NCBI GenBank assembly: GCA_021401465.1
Contig: JADDMT010000068.1
Span: forward strand, 105,757 to 169,756
Direction of reading: 5' to 3'
Length of the DNA: 64,000 nt
DNA from: Teratosphaeria epicoccoides
Taxonomy: Eukaryota > Ascomycota > Dothideomycetes > Mycosphaerellales > Teratosphaeriaceae
Below, piece after piece: positions 20,180 to 32,100 of this stretch. Below the pieces are notes generated by a model. The model saw only the letters and a list, made by a program, of their open reading frames with translations. It was not told the origin of the DNA and did not search any database. Every line of letters starts with the position of its first letter. Position 1 is the stretch's first letter. The translations under genes and the position numbers were made by a program.

Positions 20180-23100
20180 TCAGTCTGGCGCTGCTACGCG
20201 GGGCTCCGACCGAGAGGCCGGGGACTCTGACAGCAGCCTAGTCGGCGGGTCTAGGGGGTCTGGCGAGGGCCCCTTAGGCGACAGGGGGGCTAGCCCCGCT
20301 AGCGGGGCCCCTAGTAACAATCCCGCCTGATTGTCGCTAGGGTCCTCTATCCTCGGCGCTAGGGCCCGCGGCCAGGGGGGTTTTCTTCTTTTCTTTCTTT
20401 TGTTGTATAAATAGCTACCTAATGTCAATTTTCTCCTCTAACTTTTGTCCTTTCCTAAACGCCTGTACTCCTCGTTACGAATGCCAGACTCCCTTTGCTA
20501 GGTCCTACATCTCGTTTCCTTTTTCTTCTTGTCCTACCTCTCTCTAGGGCCGTCGTTGTTCTCCGCGCTTCCCTAAGCCCGCTCGAAGCGGTCTATTGCT
20601 TCAGTGTCCATTAGGTTTTCTAGGGGCTCCCATGTAGGTTTATAGTACCCTGACTATTTCACTAGGACCTCGCGTCCTCTTCCCCTTCTCTTGTCCCTCG
20701 CGCAGAGTATCTCTTCTACTAACCACTCTTCGTGCGACTTAAACAGAAGGGGGTCTAGCTGTTCGTCGTCGTTCTCCTGCCTAGGCATAGGGTCCTTGCC
20801 TGCTAGTCTTAGCAGGTTAGTATGGAACACTAGGTATATGTTGTTTAGGAGCCTAGTCAAGCGGATAGAGACTAGTAATAACACTTCGGCTACTATGTAC
20901 TTCGCATGCTTAGCGTCTAAGCTTTTCTTAGGTCTCTCTGTAGTGTAGTTCCGTAGATCTAGCTAGACCTTGTTACCGACTTTATAAATTAGGGCAGGGT
21001 TCTGGCGTTTATTAGCGGACTCCTCCTGTTCCTACGCGGAAGCCGCCGTTGTTACTTGGCAGATTCCCGTTATGTCCCGAATCTTTCCTACGAACGTCTT
21101 TGCCCTCTCGGCTGCCTTTAACGGGCTAGGCCCTACGGGGTCCTCGGTTAAAGGTACGGGGCCCTATGCTTCGTAGCTATAGGTAGCGAAGAAGGGGCTC
21201 ATGCTAATTCCCGAATGATACCTCCCGTTTAGCGCCAGTTGAGCCACGGGGAGCTACCGCTTCTAGTCGGATTGCTCATAGTTGATATAGTTCCGGAGGT
21301 ACGCTTGTACTTCTTAGTTTAGGCGTTTAGGGCCTCTATCTGTTTGTAGGTAGTACGCGGAGCTTAACCGCTAGGACACGCCCATTCCTTTGCAGAAGGT
21401 CGTCTAGAAGGTGCTAGTCTAGTTAGTGCCCTAGTCGCTCGTAATAGCCGTCGGCATTCCATGGTACCGGGCCTAGCAATCCATGAACTTCTCCGCGTAC
21501 TCCTCTGCTTTTATGCTAGGCATTGTCTGCAAAACTACGTACTTGCATAGGCGATCCTTGATAACCTATAGGTATCGACATCCCTCGGAATCAGGCAAGT
21601 CTGTCATGAAGTCCATGGAGATCTCCTAGAAGAATCTATCAGGAACTAGTAATGGCTTTAGTAGTCCGTGCTTGTGCTCTCTCTACACTTTGTTGCGACC
21701 GCAGTAGTCGCAGTTCCTCAGGAACCGCCGGACATGCTTAGACAGTAACGGCTAGTAGAAGTCGCGCCCTAGGATCATCGTCGTGGCGTCCCGTCCTAGG
21801 TGCCCGTATACCGCAGCGTCGTGCATGGACTAAATGAGCTTCGTCCTAAGCATGTCGTTACTTTCGTCGTTAGAGTCCGAGGTCTCGCCCCCAGGCTAAC
21901 TGTCGTTTGCTCCTAGGACCTATAGTTTGTCGCGGTATCGCAGGAAGCCCCTCTTGTCAATCTTGTAGTCCCCCGCTTGTAGTTTCAGCCTCGCTCTAGC
22001 TAGTAGCGCCCGGGAGCCGCTCTTTACTGCTTTTAACACTGTCGAGTACAGCTCGTCTTTCTCTACTATGGCTGCCTATAGGTCATTAAGGGTGCTGTCC
22101 TAGAACGGCCCCATGGGCTCCCAGTTAGAGGTTGCGGAGTTAGCGAGTTGCTGTCCGTTCTCTACGGTAGTAGGTAACAGGCCGATCGGGGTAATCGGTA
22201 CGACGTCCCTGCTCTCATCCACGGGGTCCGGCTAACTCTCTACGACTTCCAGGTCCAAAAACCTCCTAAACCGTGATTCCTTATCTTCTGCCCCTAGCGT
22301 GTCCTGTTCTCGTCTCGACAGCGCGTCCGGGACTACTCCTTTGGCGCCTAGGCGATATACTAGGGAAAACTAGACTTGCGCGAGGGTTTCGTACTACCGT
22401 ATCTGCCGCTCGGACAGCTGTCGCTTGACCATGAAGTACTCTAGGTTTTTGTGGTCCGTGAGAATAGTGAAGGGCCTACACGACTTTAGCTCGGGGCCCT
22501 AGAACTTCAGACTAGATATCACGGCTAGCATCTCTTTGTCATAGATGTCGTAATTAATCTCCGCCTTGTTAAGTTTCTGCGAGAAGAAGCCTACTAGTCT
22601 CCGGACTCTGTTGTTTTCTTGCAGGAGAGCCGCCCCTAACGTAAACCCGCTGCAGTTAGTCTCTAAAAAGGTCGGCAGCTCCGGGTTCTATTAAGAAAGG
22701 ACTAGCGCTAAACAGAACTTCGCTTTTAGCGTTCTAAACGCGGACTCCTCGAGTTCCCCCTAGGAGAACGGTCTGCCCTTCCCTGTAAGCGCCGTCAAGG
22801 GCCCGGCCGTCTTTAAGTAGTTCGGGATGAACATCCTGTAGTAGTTAGCGAAGCCGAGGAATCTACGGACTTCCTTTTGTGTTTTTAGTCGCTCCTAGTT
22901 ACGCACGGCCTCTACCTTTTCTGGCTTAGTCCCTACGCCTTTTCCGTCAGCGTGTATTATGAACCCTAGGTACTTGATTGTCATAAGGGTAGGTGCCGAT
23001 AGCAGGAAGGTAACCAGGTGTTAGACTTAGGAGCTGTGAAGAATATCGACAATAGCAGTTAACCTTGTAACTGACTCTCCTCTAAGCAAGAGAGGATTAA

Positions 23101-25971
23101 ATTGAGATTAAGCACGAAGCTCCTAACTGCCTGTCCTAAAGCCATCCCTATATACTAGAGAGCGACAGAGCAGCTCTGTTAGATCTGTCGACAGACCTGA
23201 CAGATCCGTGTCTGTAGATCTGTAGACTAACCCTACAGATCTAAGGGTCTATCATCACGTGACAGATCCCTTCTTCCTTGCAAGCCTATGGATCTGTAGA
23301 CTAACCCTACAGATCCGGGGATCTGTCCTCACGTGACAGATCCTTTCTTCTATGACTATGCCTATGACTCATAGTACTCCTATGACAGTACTATGACTCA
23401 TAGCACTTAGGACCTACATGATCCTGTATCCTACTGTACTCCGGATAGTACTCCTGACACTCATGACATTAATATCCTTTTTGGCGAACTCGCTCTTCCC
23501 GGGGTCAAGGTAGAGGCCCCTATCCTAGAGCTTCTAGAGTACTCGCGTTACTTTAGCGAAATAGTCTTCTTGCGAACCGCCGCTATATATGATGATGTCG
23601 TCTATGTACGCAGAGGCGTACTCGTCTAATTCCTCGCGTAGCAGTATGTTAATATATCGTTAGAACGTTGCTAGAGCCCTAGATAAACCGAACGGACACA
23701 CTAGCTATTCAAATGAACCGAACCTCGTGCGAAAGGCTGTCTTGTACTCATGGCCTTTTGCCATACGGATTTAGTAGAAGGCTGACACTACATCTACCTT
23801 AGTGAGCTACTAGGCGCCCGTGAGGTTCCTCAAGGTCTCTAGTATCAACAGGAGGGGGTACCTATCTTGCTTTGTGATCGCGTTAAGGGCGCGGTAATCA
23901 CAGCAGAACTGGAGCCCTCCTCCTAGCTTCCGGACAAAGAGCACAGGAGCCGTAGCCTCTAAGTTAGTAGGCCGAATGAATCCCTTCCCTAACAGTTCGT
24001 CTAAGGACTTCCTTAAAACTAGTAGTTCCTCCTTCGACATGCCGTACAGGGGTCCCTACAGCAGAGCTAGCTAGGATCTGTCTAGTCCTTCGCGGAGATC
24101 GATGCGGTAGTCGATGCCAGGGCGGTATGGCGCTAATTTTTCCGCTTCCTGGCAGCAGAACAGCGGAGCTATGTGCTAAAGCTCCGGAGGTAGCGCCTTC
24201 CTCAACTCGTCTAGCGTCGGATATTCCTTTGCCTTTAAGGCCTCCGCGACATCCGCCGTCGCGGTCGCGCATACCCGGGTAAAGTTCCTACGGTCCTCGT
24301 ATTCTCGGTAGTTCCGTCCTTCGTTTATCTACTGTCCCGCTCTTCTATGCTAATACTGACGCCTTTCTGGCGCGGTCCGCACTTTATTGTGAGCCTTCTA
24401 GGGGTTCCCTAGTATCAGGGGGAAGGCTAGATCCTTTACTACGTATGCGTACACTAGTTGCTAGAACCCCTCGATTTCTATCTAGAAGGCGACTACTCCT
24501 TCTACCGCGGAGTCTCGCATCGACGCTGTTACGCCCCTTGCTATGCGTGACTCTTTGCTTATTAAGCTCAAGCTGAGACCTTTTGCTAGGTCTCCGTTAA
24601 TTGCAGCGTAGCATTAGCACCCTTCATCGATAAGAGCTAATGTCCCGGTATTATTTGCCAGGACTACATCAGTATAGATCAGGTTCCTGTCCATGGATCC
24701 CTTAACTCTCTCCTATCCTTCTGCTAATGTCTCCGTTACTCCCGCTTCCTGACTCCAAGCAGGAGTTAATCTTTTCCCGAGTTGTTCCTCCTGGGTTCCT
24801 CTGCCATTCCATCGTCCTCTAGCGATGGCGACACTCTAGTCGTATTAATCCGGGCTAGGGGTGTAGCCGAGGCGTAGGGACACCCCTTGACTTAGTGTCT
24901 AGACGCTCCGTAGCGGTAGCACAGGTTATTCTCCTAGCGTTTCTCTCTCTCCGTAGCGTCTACCCATTTGGCGCGTCGTTTCCCCCCGTTGTTTTGTCGG
25001 GGTCCTTTGCCGTCATATCGGTCTCCTGCGGTACGAGTCGGTGCCATGACTGTATCCCTATCCGCGTCTATTCGGGATCCGACTCCGGGGTTAGGCACCT
25101 GCATGGCAGCCGTAGGAATACCTTCGGAGTCCTTGTTCTTTTCTCTTAACTACCTCCTATAGGCCGCTTTGAACTAGTCGGTTGCCTCGGAGTTTGTCAT
25201 GACCCTTTCGACCTCCTCCGCAAACGCGTAGTAGTCCCCCTTGTCTCTCACGTTCGCCGTGTACATCCTGGCGGGGTTCGAAAACGAATTCTTGAGGTAT
25301 CCGATCTTCGTGTCATCTGTCTACTAGTCTCCTCCTGCTAATAGCAGGAGTTCGTCGAATTCTAGCTAGTGCTCGTGCCATGGCTAGCCTGCCGCATGTC
25401 GGAGGTTCGTGAGCTGTTCCAGAGCTCTCGCCGTCTCGTTACTATCCGCGAACATGGCATTAAGTTACATGAGGAAAGCTTCGGGGTCCTTCGCTCTGTC
25501 CGGGCCTCCTTTCTCCTAGAAATGGCGCATCCGGGCGCGCTGGCGAGCAGGGAGGGTGTCGTAGATTGTGTTCTAGTAATAATCTACGCCTATCAGGGGT
25601 TTTACCCTAGAGCGCGCCCTAAACGAACTCCTAATACGGAGCAGGTAATCCCTGAACGATTCGGCTTTTCTGTCCCATGTTAGTAGCCTCCATTCTCGGG
25701 GTCCCGTCGATTCTACGCCGGAGTTCGCACGCGTTGCTACGGCTAGCGCGTCCGCGAGGGTCTTTAGTAGCTCCTCCGACAGGACGCCTAGGTTCTGTCG
25801 CTGTTAGGACTCCGATTCATTTAACGCGGCCCTCGTGGCTGTCAGCTCGGCCATAATTTGCTGTTGCTAGGTGTGCATTCCCTCGACGACATGGCGCATT
25901 TCTGCTAACGCTTCCTCGTTCGTGGATCCTTCGGACACTAGGGTTAATTAGCTAGGGGACGGCCTATCCAT
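20180..25971 (-). pseudogene. D1 gag-pol polyprotein, RIP-damaged and interrupted
   Basis: It starts ATG at 25971 (MDRPSPS...) and ends TAG/TAA-type at 20180. In order on the minus strand: gag (to about 25050), zinc-knuckle region, protease with an ALIDKGC-type active site near 24640, RT near 23530-24060 with YIDD near 23595-23610, RNase H near 22500, integrase near 21000-21850 and chromodomain near 20640-20740, followed by a Pro-rich tail of about 80 residues. A solo B LTR interrupts RT at 22979-23468. Minus that insert the length is 5,297 bp, 2 bp off the D2 register, so a small frameshift exists. Confidence 0.88.
22979..23468 (-). repeat. Solo family B LTR (490 bp) in D1 RT-RNase H region
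   Basis: It runs TGTCAT...ATGACA in the same orientation as B4, with no B internal sequence. It is flanked by TTGAT (22974-22978) and TTAAT (23469-23473), a 5-bp target duplication with one G-to-A change. The undisturbed D sequence is seen in D3 near 55390. It formed by recombination between the two LTRs of an inserted B element. Confidence 0.93.
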
Positions 25972-25992
25972 AGTGAAATTGATCGTACTTAA

Positions 25993-26154
25993 TGTCACAG
26001 GTAAACAGCGTATACACAGGGGTTCATGTAGTATTCAACAAGTACGATGGGGAGAGAAGGACTATCTGCTAGCTGTCCGGTCCTTTATAGCCGGCCTTGT
26101 CAGGGGTCGCACAGGCCCTAGCCTGTGCCAAGACTCAGGGCCTCGCCCTTCACA
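25993..26154 (-). repeat. D1 5' LTR (162 bp)
   Basis: This is an LTR with TG...CA ends on the sense strand and a TATA box. The gag start at 25971 lies only 21 bp inside the element. It borders A3 gag-pol sequence at 26155. Confidence 0.92.
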
Positions 26155-27750
26155 GTTAGTCTCGCGTACTTCTCCTAAGGAGTCCGCGAGTTAGAGGCGC
26201 ACGTTATACGCGCCTCAAGCTACTACGCCTTTGCCTCGAAAGGACTTCATAGTAGGCAGCAGGGCTCCTAGGATCGGCTTTAAACCAAGCTGTACGATTA
26301 CCCGCTAGGGTATTACGTTAACCTCCGCAAGGTTGTCTAACATATAGTCTACTAGCTTAAGCGAGCTATTAACTCGGACCGTACTAGATAGGCGCCAGGC
26401 AGGCCACGAGTCTACACTATTAGTAACAGACAGCTTAGATACCCGTGGTAGCTATTTAGTTGTCTTAGGCTTGTCCTTCTTTCGCCTCCCCTCTAGGGAG
26501 GTTTCAGACACCTTGCTTACCTTCTTCCTATTACTTCGTTTAGGACAGTAAGCCGCCTAGTAGTCCCTCGCTCTACAGATGTAGCAGCTACTCGGAGGCT
26601 TCTCGCTACTGTCTTTTAGCTTAGAGGGCTTGCTCCTCTAGAATAAACTACTGCGTTAGACGTGACCCTTAGGGCGCTTGTAATAGCGGCCCTTTAGTAG
26701 GTCCTTAGGGCTTAGACGCTTATTATCCTTGCTACCCGATTTTCTATTTCGCTTCAGGGTAATCTCCATACATGTTGTAAGGGACACGAGGTCTTGCCGA
26801 GTTGTCGGAAGTTCATGAAAAGTCATGATTATGTTCTAAAGATTGTTATCAAGTTTAACGAGTAGGTACTACACGCGTTACATCTTAGTATAGGGTAGCA
26901 TCTGTCTCTTAAGTATAGCGAGGTAGGTAGCGAAGCTAGAGGTTGTTTGTCCCTTCCCCTGCTTAGCCTTCTTGTACTTAACAGACATAGTAAGGGCGCG
27001 GTTCCCTAGATCCTCGACCTAGTCGACATAGAACTAGCGAAAGTCTACCTATGTATACGTTCTGTTATAGACCTGCATAAGGTTATACTACTTATGCTAA
27101 TTATTACGAGGTTCCTTATCCTCTTTAAGCTACATTACACTAAAGGCGACTCGTTTGCCCTCTGTAGAATATCCGCGTAGGTTAAGCACAAAAACTACCT
27201 TACATACCTACAAGAAAGTTCAAGCCTCCTTTAAGGTGTCTCCCTTAAACAGCTTCAGGTTGCATACATTACGACTACCTCCTAGTTAGCCTACTATAGC
27301 CCCGAATTTAGGCACTAGATTCGCAGGCATACACAGAGAGTCTACGCCTGCTAGTAAGTTGTCTTCATAGGTCCCTAGCCTGAAATCTCGCTAGGATTCT
27401 TCATCCGCTAGTTTATTAGTACTACTTATAGCGACGTCTTCGTCGTCCTCGCTGTTATTACTACTAGAAGCAGTACGGCTCTAGCTCTAGTTTACAAGGC
27501 GGTTTGTAACCTAATTGACAATCATGGCTATAAGGGCTAGGTTAATAGTTAGGGTTAGCTGTAGTCGCTATATAGGGGGTCTATTACCTTGTCCGCTATG
27601 TAATTAGCCTCTAGTAGAACTGTCGCTTAATGTAGTGTCGCTCGTAGGGGGTACTTCTACAGGCTAGTTACTTAGGCTAGCTTTGCTATCGCAGGCGCTT
27701 AGGATAGCGCTCGCTACGCGTTAGTTGCGAGTTTGTAGTACTCTAGACAT
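26155..27750 (-). pseudogene. A3 gag-protease fragment
   Basis: The minus-strand frame starts ATG at 27750 and aligns with A2 gag over its full length, including the acidic linker, the capsid-like region and the zinc-knuckle remnant near 26560-26600. It ends in the spacer after the protease at the D1 junction. Stops are TAG/TAA. It is one of the more heavily mutated A copies. Confidence 0.8.
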
Positions 27751-27799
27751 ATTGTAGTATTCTCTACTAGACTACAAAGTAGGGGGGAGAAAGCAGAAC

Positions 27800-28144
27800 T
27801 AATATAGATATATATGCTATATAATATAGAAATATCTCGTAGTATGACAGAGTAATCCGACCTTTTAGTAGGTACAAGATAGTACTACTTTCTGCTTATT
27901 ATAGAGGTAGCGTTAAGGGTGCTTATAACTCCTGTCGCCCCTTAATTAGGGAAAGCATGTCTAAGCCTAACCCTGCAGGGGTGCTATAGGGTTAGCGACA
28001 TAGGGGCATCCTACATTGACTATTAATCCTACTTAGATAACATACGAGCTAACGTATATACAAAGGACCCCCTTGCTATATGTAGTAGGGTTACTACATA
28101 CTAAGGGTAGGCATTAGAACCTATGCAGCTCTAATAGCCCCCTA
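27800..28144 (-). repeat. A3 5' LTR, outer end truncated
   Basis: 345 bp of the 360-bp A LTR are present, in minus orientation. The last matching outer bases are CCCCCTA; the terminal 15 bp are missing and B LTR sequence follows directly. Confidence 0.88.
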
Positions 28145-28621
28145 TCTCATAAGTGTCAGGAGTACTATAAGTCACAGGATCATAAGTGTCCTAAGTGCTA
28201 TAAGTTATAGTATAGTTATAGGAGTGCTATAAGTTATAAGCATAGTTATAGGAGAAAGGATCTGTCACATAAGGATAGATCCCCGGATCTGTAGGGTTAG
28301 TCTACAGATCTACAGGCCTGTAGGGGAGAAGGGATCTGTTACAGGATAACAGACCCTCGGATCTATAGGGTTAGTCTACAGATCTACAGACACGGATCTG
28401 TCGGGTCTGTCGACAGATCTAATAGAGCTGCTCTGTATCTCTAGTATATAGGGATAGCTTCAGGACAGGTAGTTAGGAGCTTTATGCTTAATCTTAATTT
28501 AATCCTCTCTTGCTTAGAGGAGAGTTAGTTACAAGGTTAACTACTATTATCGATATTCTTTATAGCTCTACGAGTCTAACACTTAATCCCCTTCCTACTA
28601 TTAGTACCTACCCTTATAACA
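28145..28621 (+). repeat. B2 5' LTR (477 bp)
   Basis: It matches B LTRs in sense orientation and ends ATAACA. The first bases read TCTCAT instead of TGTCAT, so the junction with A3 may cut or alter the LTR end. It is 13 bp shorter than the 490-bp form through a small deletion near the start. Confidence 0.85.
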
Positions 28622-28769
28622 TTTTGAGTACTACTTCTAAGGAAGCATTAGGGGACTTATTAAGCGCTTAACATACGCCTATGTTAAGTAGTTCTTTAGC
28701 TGTTAGTTTAACTTCTAGCGACAGTTAACTAACACCATAAGAACAAGTTGCTACTATACCTTAAATTAC

Positions 28770-29129
28770 TGATACGGTTGATACTAGGGGACCATTTGAA
28801 CCGCATGGGTTCTAATGGCCGCCCTTGGCATGTAGTAACCCTGCCACATATGGCAAGGGGGTCCTTCGTACATACGTTAGCTCGTATGTCGTCTAAGTAG
28901 GATCAGTTGTCGACGTAGGATGCCCCTACGTCGCTAACCCTACGGTACCCCTACGGGGTTAGGCTCGGACATGCTTTCCCTAATTAAGGAGCGTCGGGGG
29001 TTATAAGCACCCTTAGCGCCACCTCTGCGATAAGCAGAAAGCAGCGCTATCTTGTACCTACTAAAAGGTCGGATTACTCTGTCACACTACGAGATATTTT
29101 CATATCATATAGCATATACATCTATATTA
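28770..29129 (+). repeat. A2 5' LTR (360 bp)
   Basis: It starts TGATACGG; the end reads TTA where the intact LTR has TCA. The leader of about 50 bp, including GTTCTGCTTTCTCCCCCC, leads to the gag start at 29179. Confidence 0.94.
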
Positions 29130-29178
29130 GTTCTGCTTTCTCCCCCCTACTTTGCAGTCTAGCAGAGAATACTACGAT

Positions 29179-32100
29179 ATGTCTAGAGTACTACGAACTC
29201 GCAACTAACGCGTAGCGAGCGCCATCCCGAGCGCCCGCGATAGCGAAGCTAGCCCGAGTAACTAGCCCGCAGAAGTACCCGCTACGAGCGACACTGCATC
29301 GAGCGACGGTTCCGCTAGAGGACAATTACGCGGCGGACTAGGCAATAGACCCCCCGCATAGGGACCGCAGCTAACCCCGACTATCGACCCGGCCCTTGTA
29401 GCCATGATTGTCGATTAGGTCGCGAACCGCCTTGCGAACTAGAGCTAGAGCCGCACCGCTCCTAGTAGCGACAATAGCGAGGACGACGAAGACGTCGCCA
29501 TAAGCGGTACTAACGAACTAGCGGACGAAGAAATCCAGCGAGATTTCACGCTAGGGACCCGCAAAGACAACTTACTAGGAGGCGCAGACCCTCCGCGTGT
29601 GCCTGCGAACTTAGTGCCTAAATTCGGGGCCATAGTAGGCTAACTAGGAGGCAGCTGTAACGCACGCAACCTGAAGCCGTTTAAGGGAGACACCTTGAAG
29701 GAGGCTCGAACTTTCTTGCAGGTGTGTAAGGCAGTTTTCGTGCTCAACCTACATGGATATTCCACGGAGGGCGAACGAGTCGCCTTTAGTATAATGTGGC
29801 TCGAAGAGGATAAGGAACCTCGTAACAATTAGCATGAGCGGTATGACCTTATACAGGTCTACGACAGAACGTATACGTAGGCGGACTTTCGCTAGTTCTG
29901 TGTCGACTAGGTCGAGGATCCGGGGAATCGCGCCCTCACCGTGTCCGTTAAGTACGAGAAGGCCAAGCAGGGGAAGGGACAAACAACCTCTAGCTTCGCA
30001 ACCTATCTCGCAACGCTCGAGAGACAGATGCTACCCTATACTAAGACGTAACGCGTGCGCTACTTGCTCGTCAAACTTGATGACAATCTTCAGAACACAA
30101 TCATGACTTTTCATGAACTTCCGACAACTCGGCAAGACCTCGTGTCCCTTGCGACATGTATAGAAATCACCTTGAAGCGAAATAGAAAATCGGGCGGTAA
30201 GGACAATAAGCGTCTAAGCCCTAAGGACCCCCCGAAGGGCCGCTATCACAAGCGCCCTAGGGGCCACGTCTAACGCGGTAGTTCATTCCGGAGGAGCAAG
30301 CCCTCTAAGCTAAAAGACAGTAGCGAGAAGCCTCCGAGTAGCTGCCACATCTGCGGAGCGAGGGACTACTAGGCGGCTCGCTGTCCTAAACGAAGTAATA
30401 GGAAGAAGGTAAGCAAGGTGTCTGAAACCTCCCTGGAGGGGAGGCGAAAGAAGGACAAGCCCGAGACAACCGAATAGCTACCGCGGGTATCTAAGCTGTC
30501 TGTCACCGATAGTGTAGACTCGTGGCCTACGCGGCGCCTATCTGGCGCGGTCCGAGTTAATGGCTCGCTCGAGCTAGTAGACTGTATGTTAGATGACCTT
30601 GCGGAGGTCAACGTGATACCCTAGAGGGTAATCGTACGGCTCGGTTTGAAGCCGATCCTAGGAGCCCTGCTGCCTACTATGAAGTCTTTTTGGGGCGAAG
30701 GCGTAGCGGCTCGAGGCGCGTATAACGTGCGCCTCTAACTCGCGGACTCCTCGGGAGAAGTGCGCGAGACTAACGAAGTCTTCTACGCCGAAGACGTTCC
30801 TGATGAGGAGCTCCTACTCGGCCGCCCTTGGCGCTACAAGCAGGGAGTCGTTGTTGATAGAGCTACTGACAACTAGTTCTACGGCTCTATAGGCGAAGTT
30901 CCTACAGTGCGGATACATGACGTACATAGCTTCTACAAGGACATAAAGAAGGTCTAATGCGTGTATATAGTCCGCATACAGAACGTCAAGGAAGACGTTA
31001 CCCTTCCGCCTAAGTTAGAGGAATACGCCGATATTTTCGACGCAGAGGCTGCGGCCTATGCCTAGGCCCTAGACGCGGAACATGCGATTAACCTTAAGGA
31101 GGGTTACAATCCTCCGTATCGACCTCTGTACCCTATGTCGGAATTGCAGCTCGAAACACTTCGAGACTACCTCTACAAGGCGCAAAGGAACGCGTGGATC
31201 CGACGAAGCGACAGCGAGGCTAGAGCGTTAGTTATGTTCGTCCCGAAGAATGACAACACGCTCCGCCTATGCGTTAACTATAGGGGCCTTAACGCGGTAA
31301 CCTAGAAGAACCGCTGCCCCCTACCACTTATTAGCGAGACGCTTGACCGCCTTGGCCGCGCTGCCATCTTCTCGTCTATTGACTTGAAGGACGCCTACTA
31401 CCGGATACCGATCCGAAAGGGCGACGAGTAGAAGACTATATTCTAAACGCGGTACGGACACTTTGAGTATATAGTGATGCCATTCGGCTTGACTAACGCA
31501 CTAGCGACGTTCTAAGCGTATATTAACCGTGCCCTAGCCGGCCTCGTTAACACCTGCTACGTAGTGTACTTAGACGATATACTAGTCTATTCCGACTCGA
31601 AGGAGGAGCATATTTAGCATCTAAGTATGGTGCTCGAACGGCTCCGCAAGTTCGCTCTCTACGCGAACCTAAAGAAGTACTCATTCCTGACGGATAGGAT
31701 TGAGTTTCTTGGATACATCGTCTCTACGGAAGGAGTCATCATAGATGACTAAAGGGTGTCTGTAATCGCGGAGTAGCCGCGGCCGACTACCCTCCGAGAA
31801 GTGCAGGTGTTCCTAGGATTTACTAACTTCTATCGCAGATTCATACGATCTTACTCGAAGATCGTGGCTCCCCTCACGGCCCTCGCAAAGGGCGCGGTTC
31901 GAGGAAAAAAGCCAGGGAAAGTGCCTTAGGAGGAGGCTTAGAGCAAGGCCTTCTCTGAACTCAAAGCAGCTTTTTAAACTGCGCCTATACTTCGGCACTT
32001 TGACCCCGCTACGAAGATCCGGATAGAGACCGATGCTTCAAAATTCGCAATAGCCGCAATTATATCGCAGCTCTAGTCGCACGAAGGCAGTGCGCGATAG

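Larger units (their letters stand above)
18890..26154 (-). mobile_element. D1: family D Ty3/Gypsy chromovirus, minus strand, with nested solo LTR
   Basis: The 3' LTR is at 18890-19051 and the 5' LTR at 25993-26154, both exactly 162 bp. Between them lie a G-rich polypurine tract, an antisense gene with promoter, and gag-pol interrupted by a solo B LTR. Without that LTR the element is about 6.8 kb. The flanking pentamers differ (ATAAG left, GTTAG right), so the two ends may no longer belong to one insertion event. Confidence 0.88.
26155..28144 (-). mobile_element. A3: truncated minus-strand family A element (5' LTR and gag)
   Basis: It corresponds to A2 from the 5' LTR to about 1.6 kb inside. 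It lacks the rest of pol and the 3' LTR. It is cut on the left at the D1 LTR and on the right 15 bp before the outer LTR end, where it abuts a B LTR. Both edges therefore look like rearrangement points. Confidence 0.85.

Noticed and set aside
20180..20428. Pro-rich 82-codon frame as an independent gene
   Set aside because: It continues in frame from the D1 chromodomain and ends at the pol stop, so it is the C-terminal tail of pol.
24895..26194. Plus-strand frames of 64-104 codons in D1
   Set aside because: They are shadows of D gag on the minus strand; similar shadows occur at 53067-53898.
28200..28440. Direct repeats that resemble a CRISPR array
   Set aside because: The AGATCTGT repeats are irregular, palindromic and inside a retrotransposon LTR in a eukaryotic context; no spacers of constant size exist.
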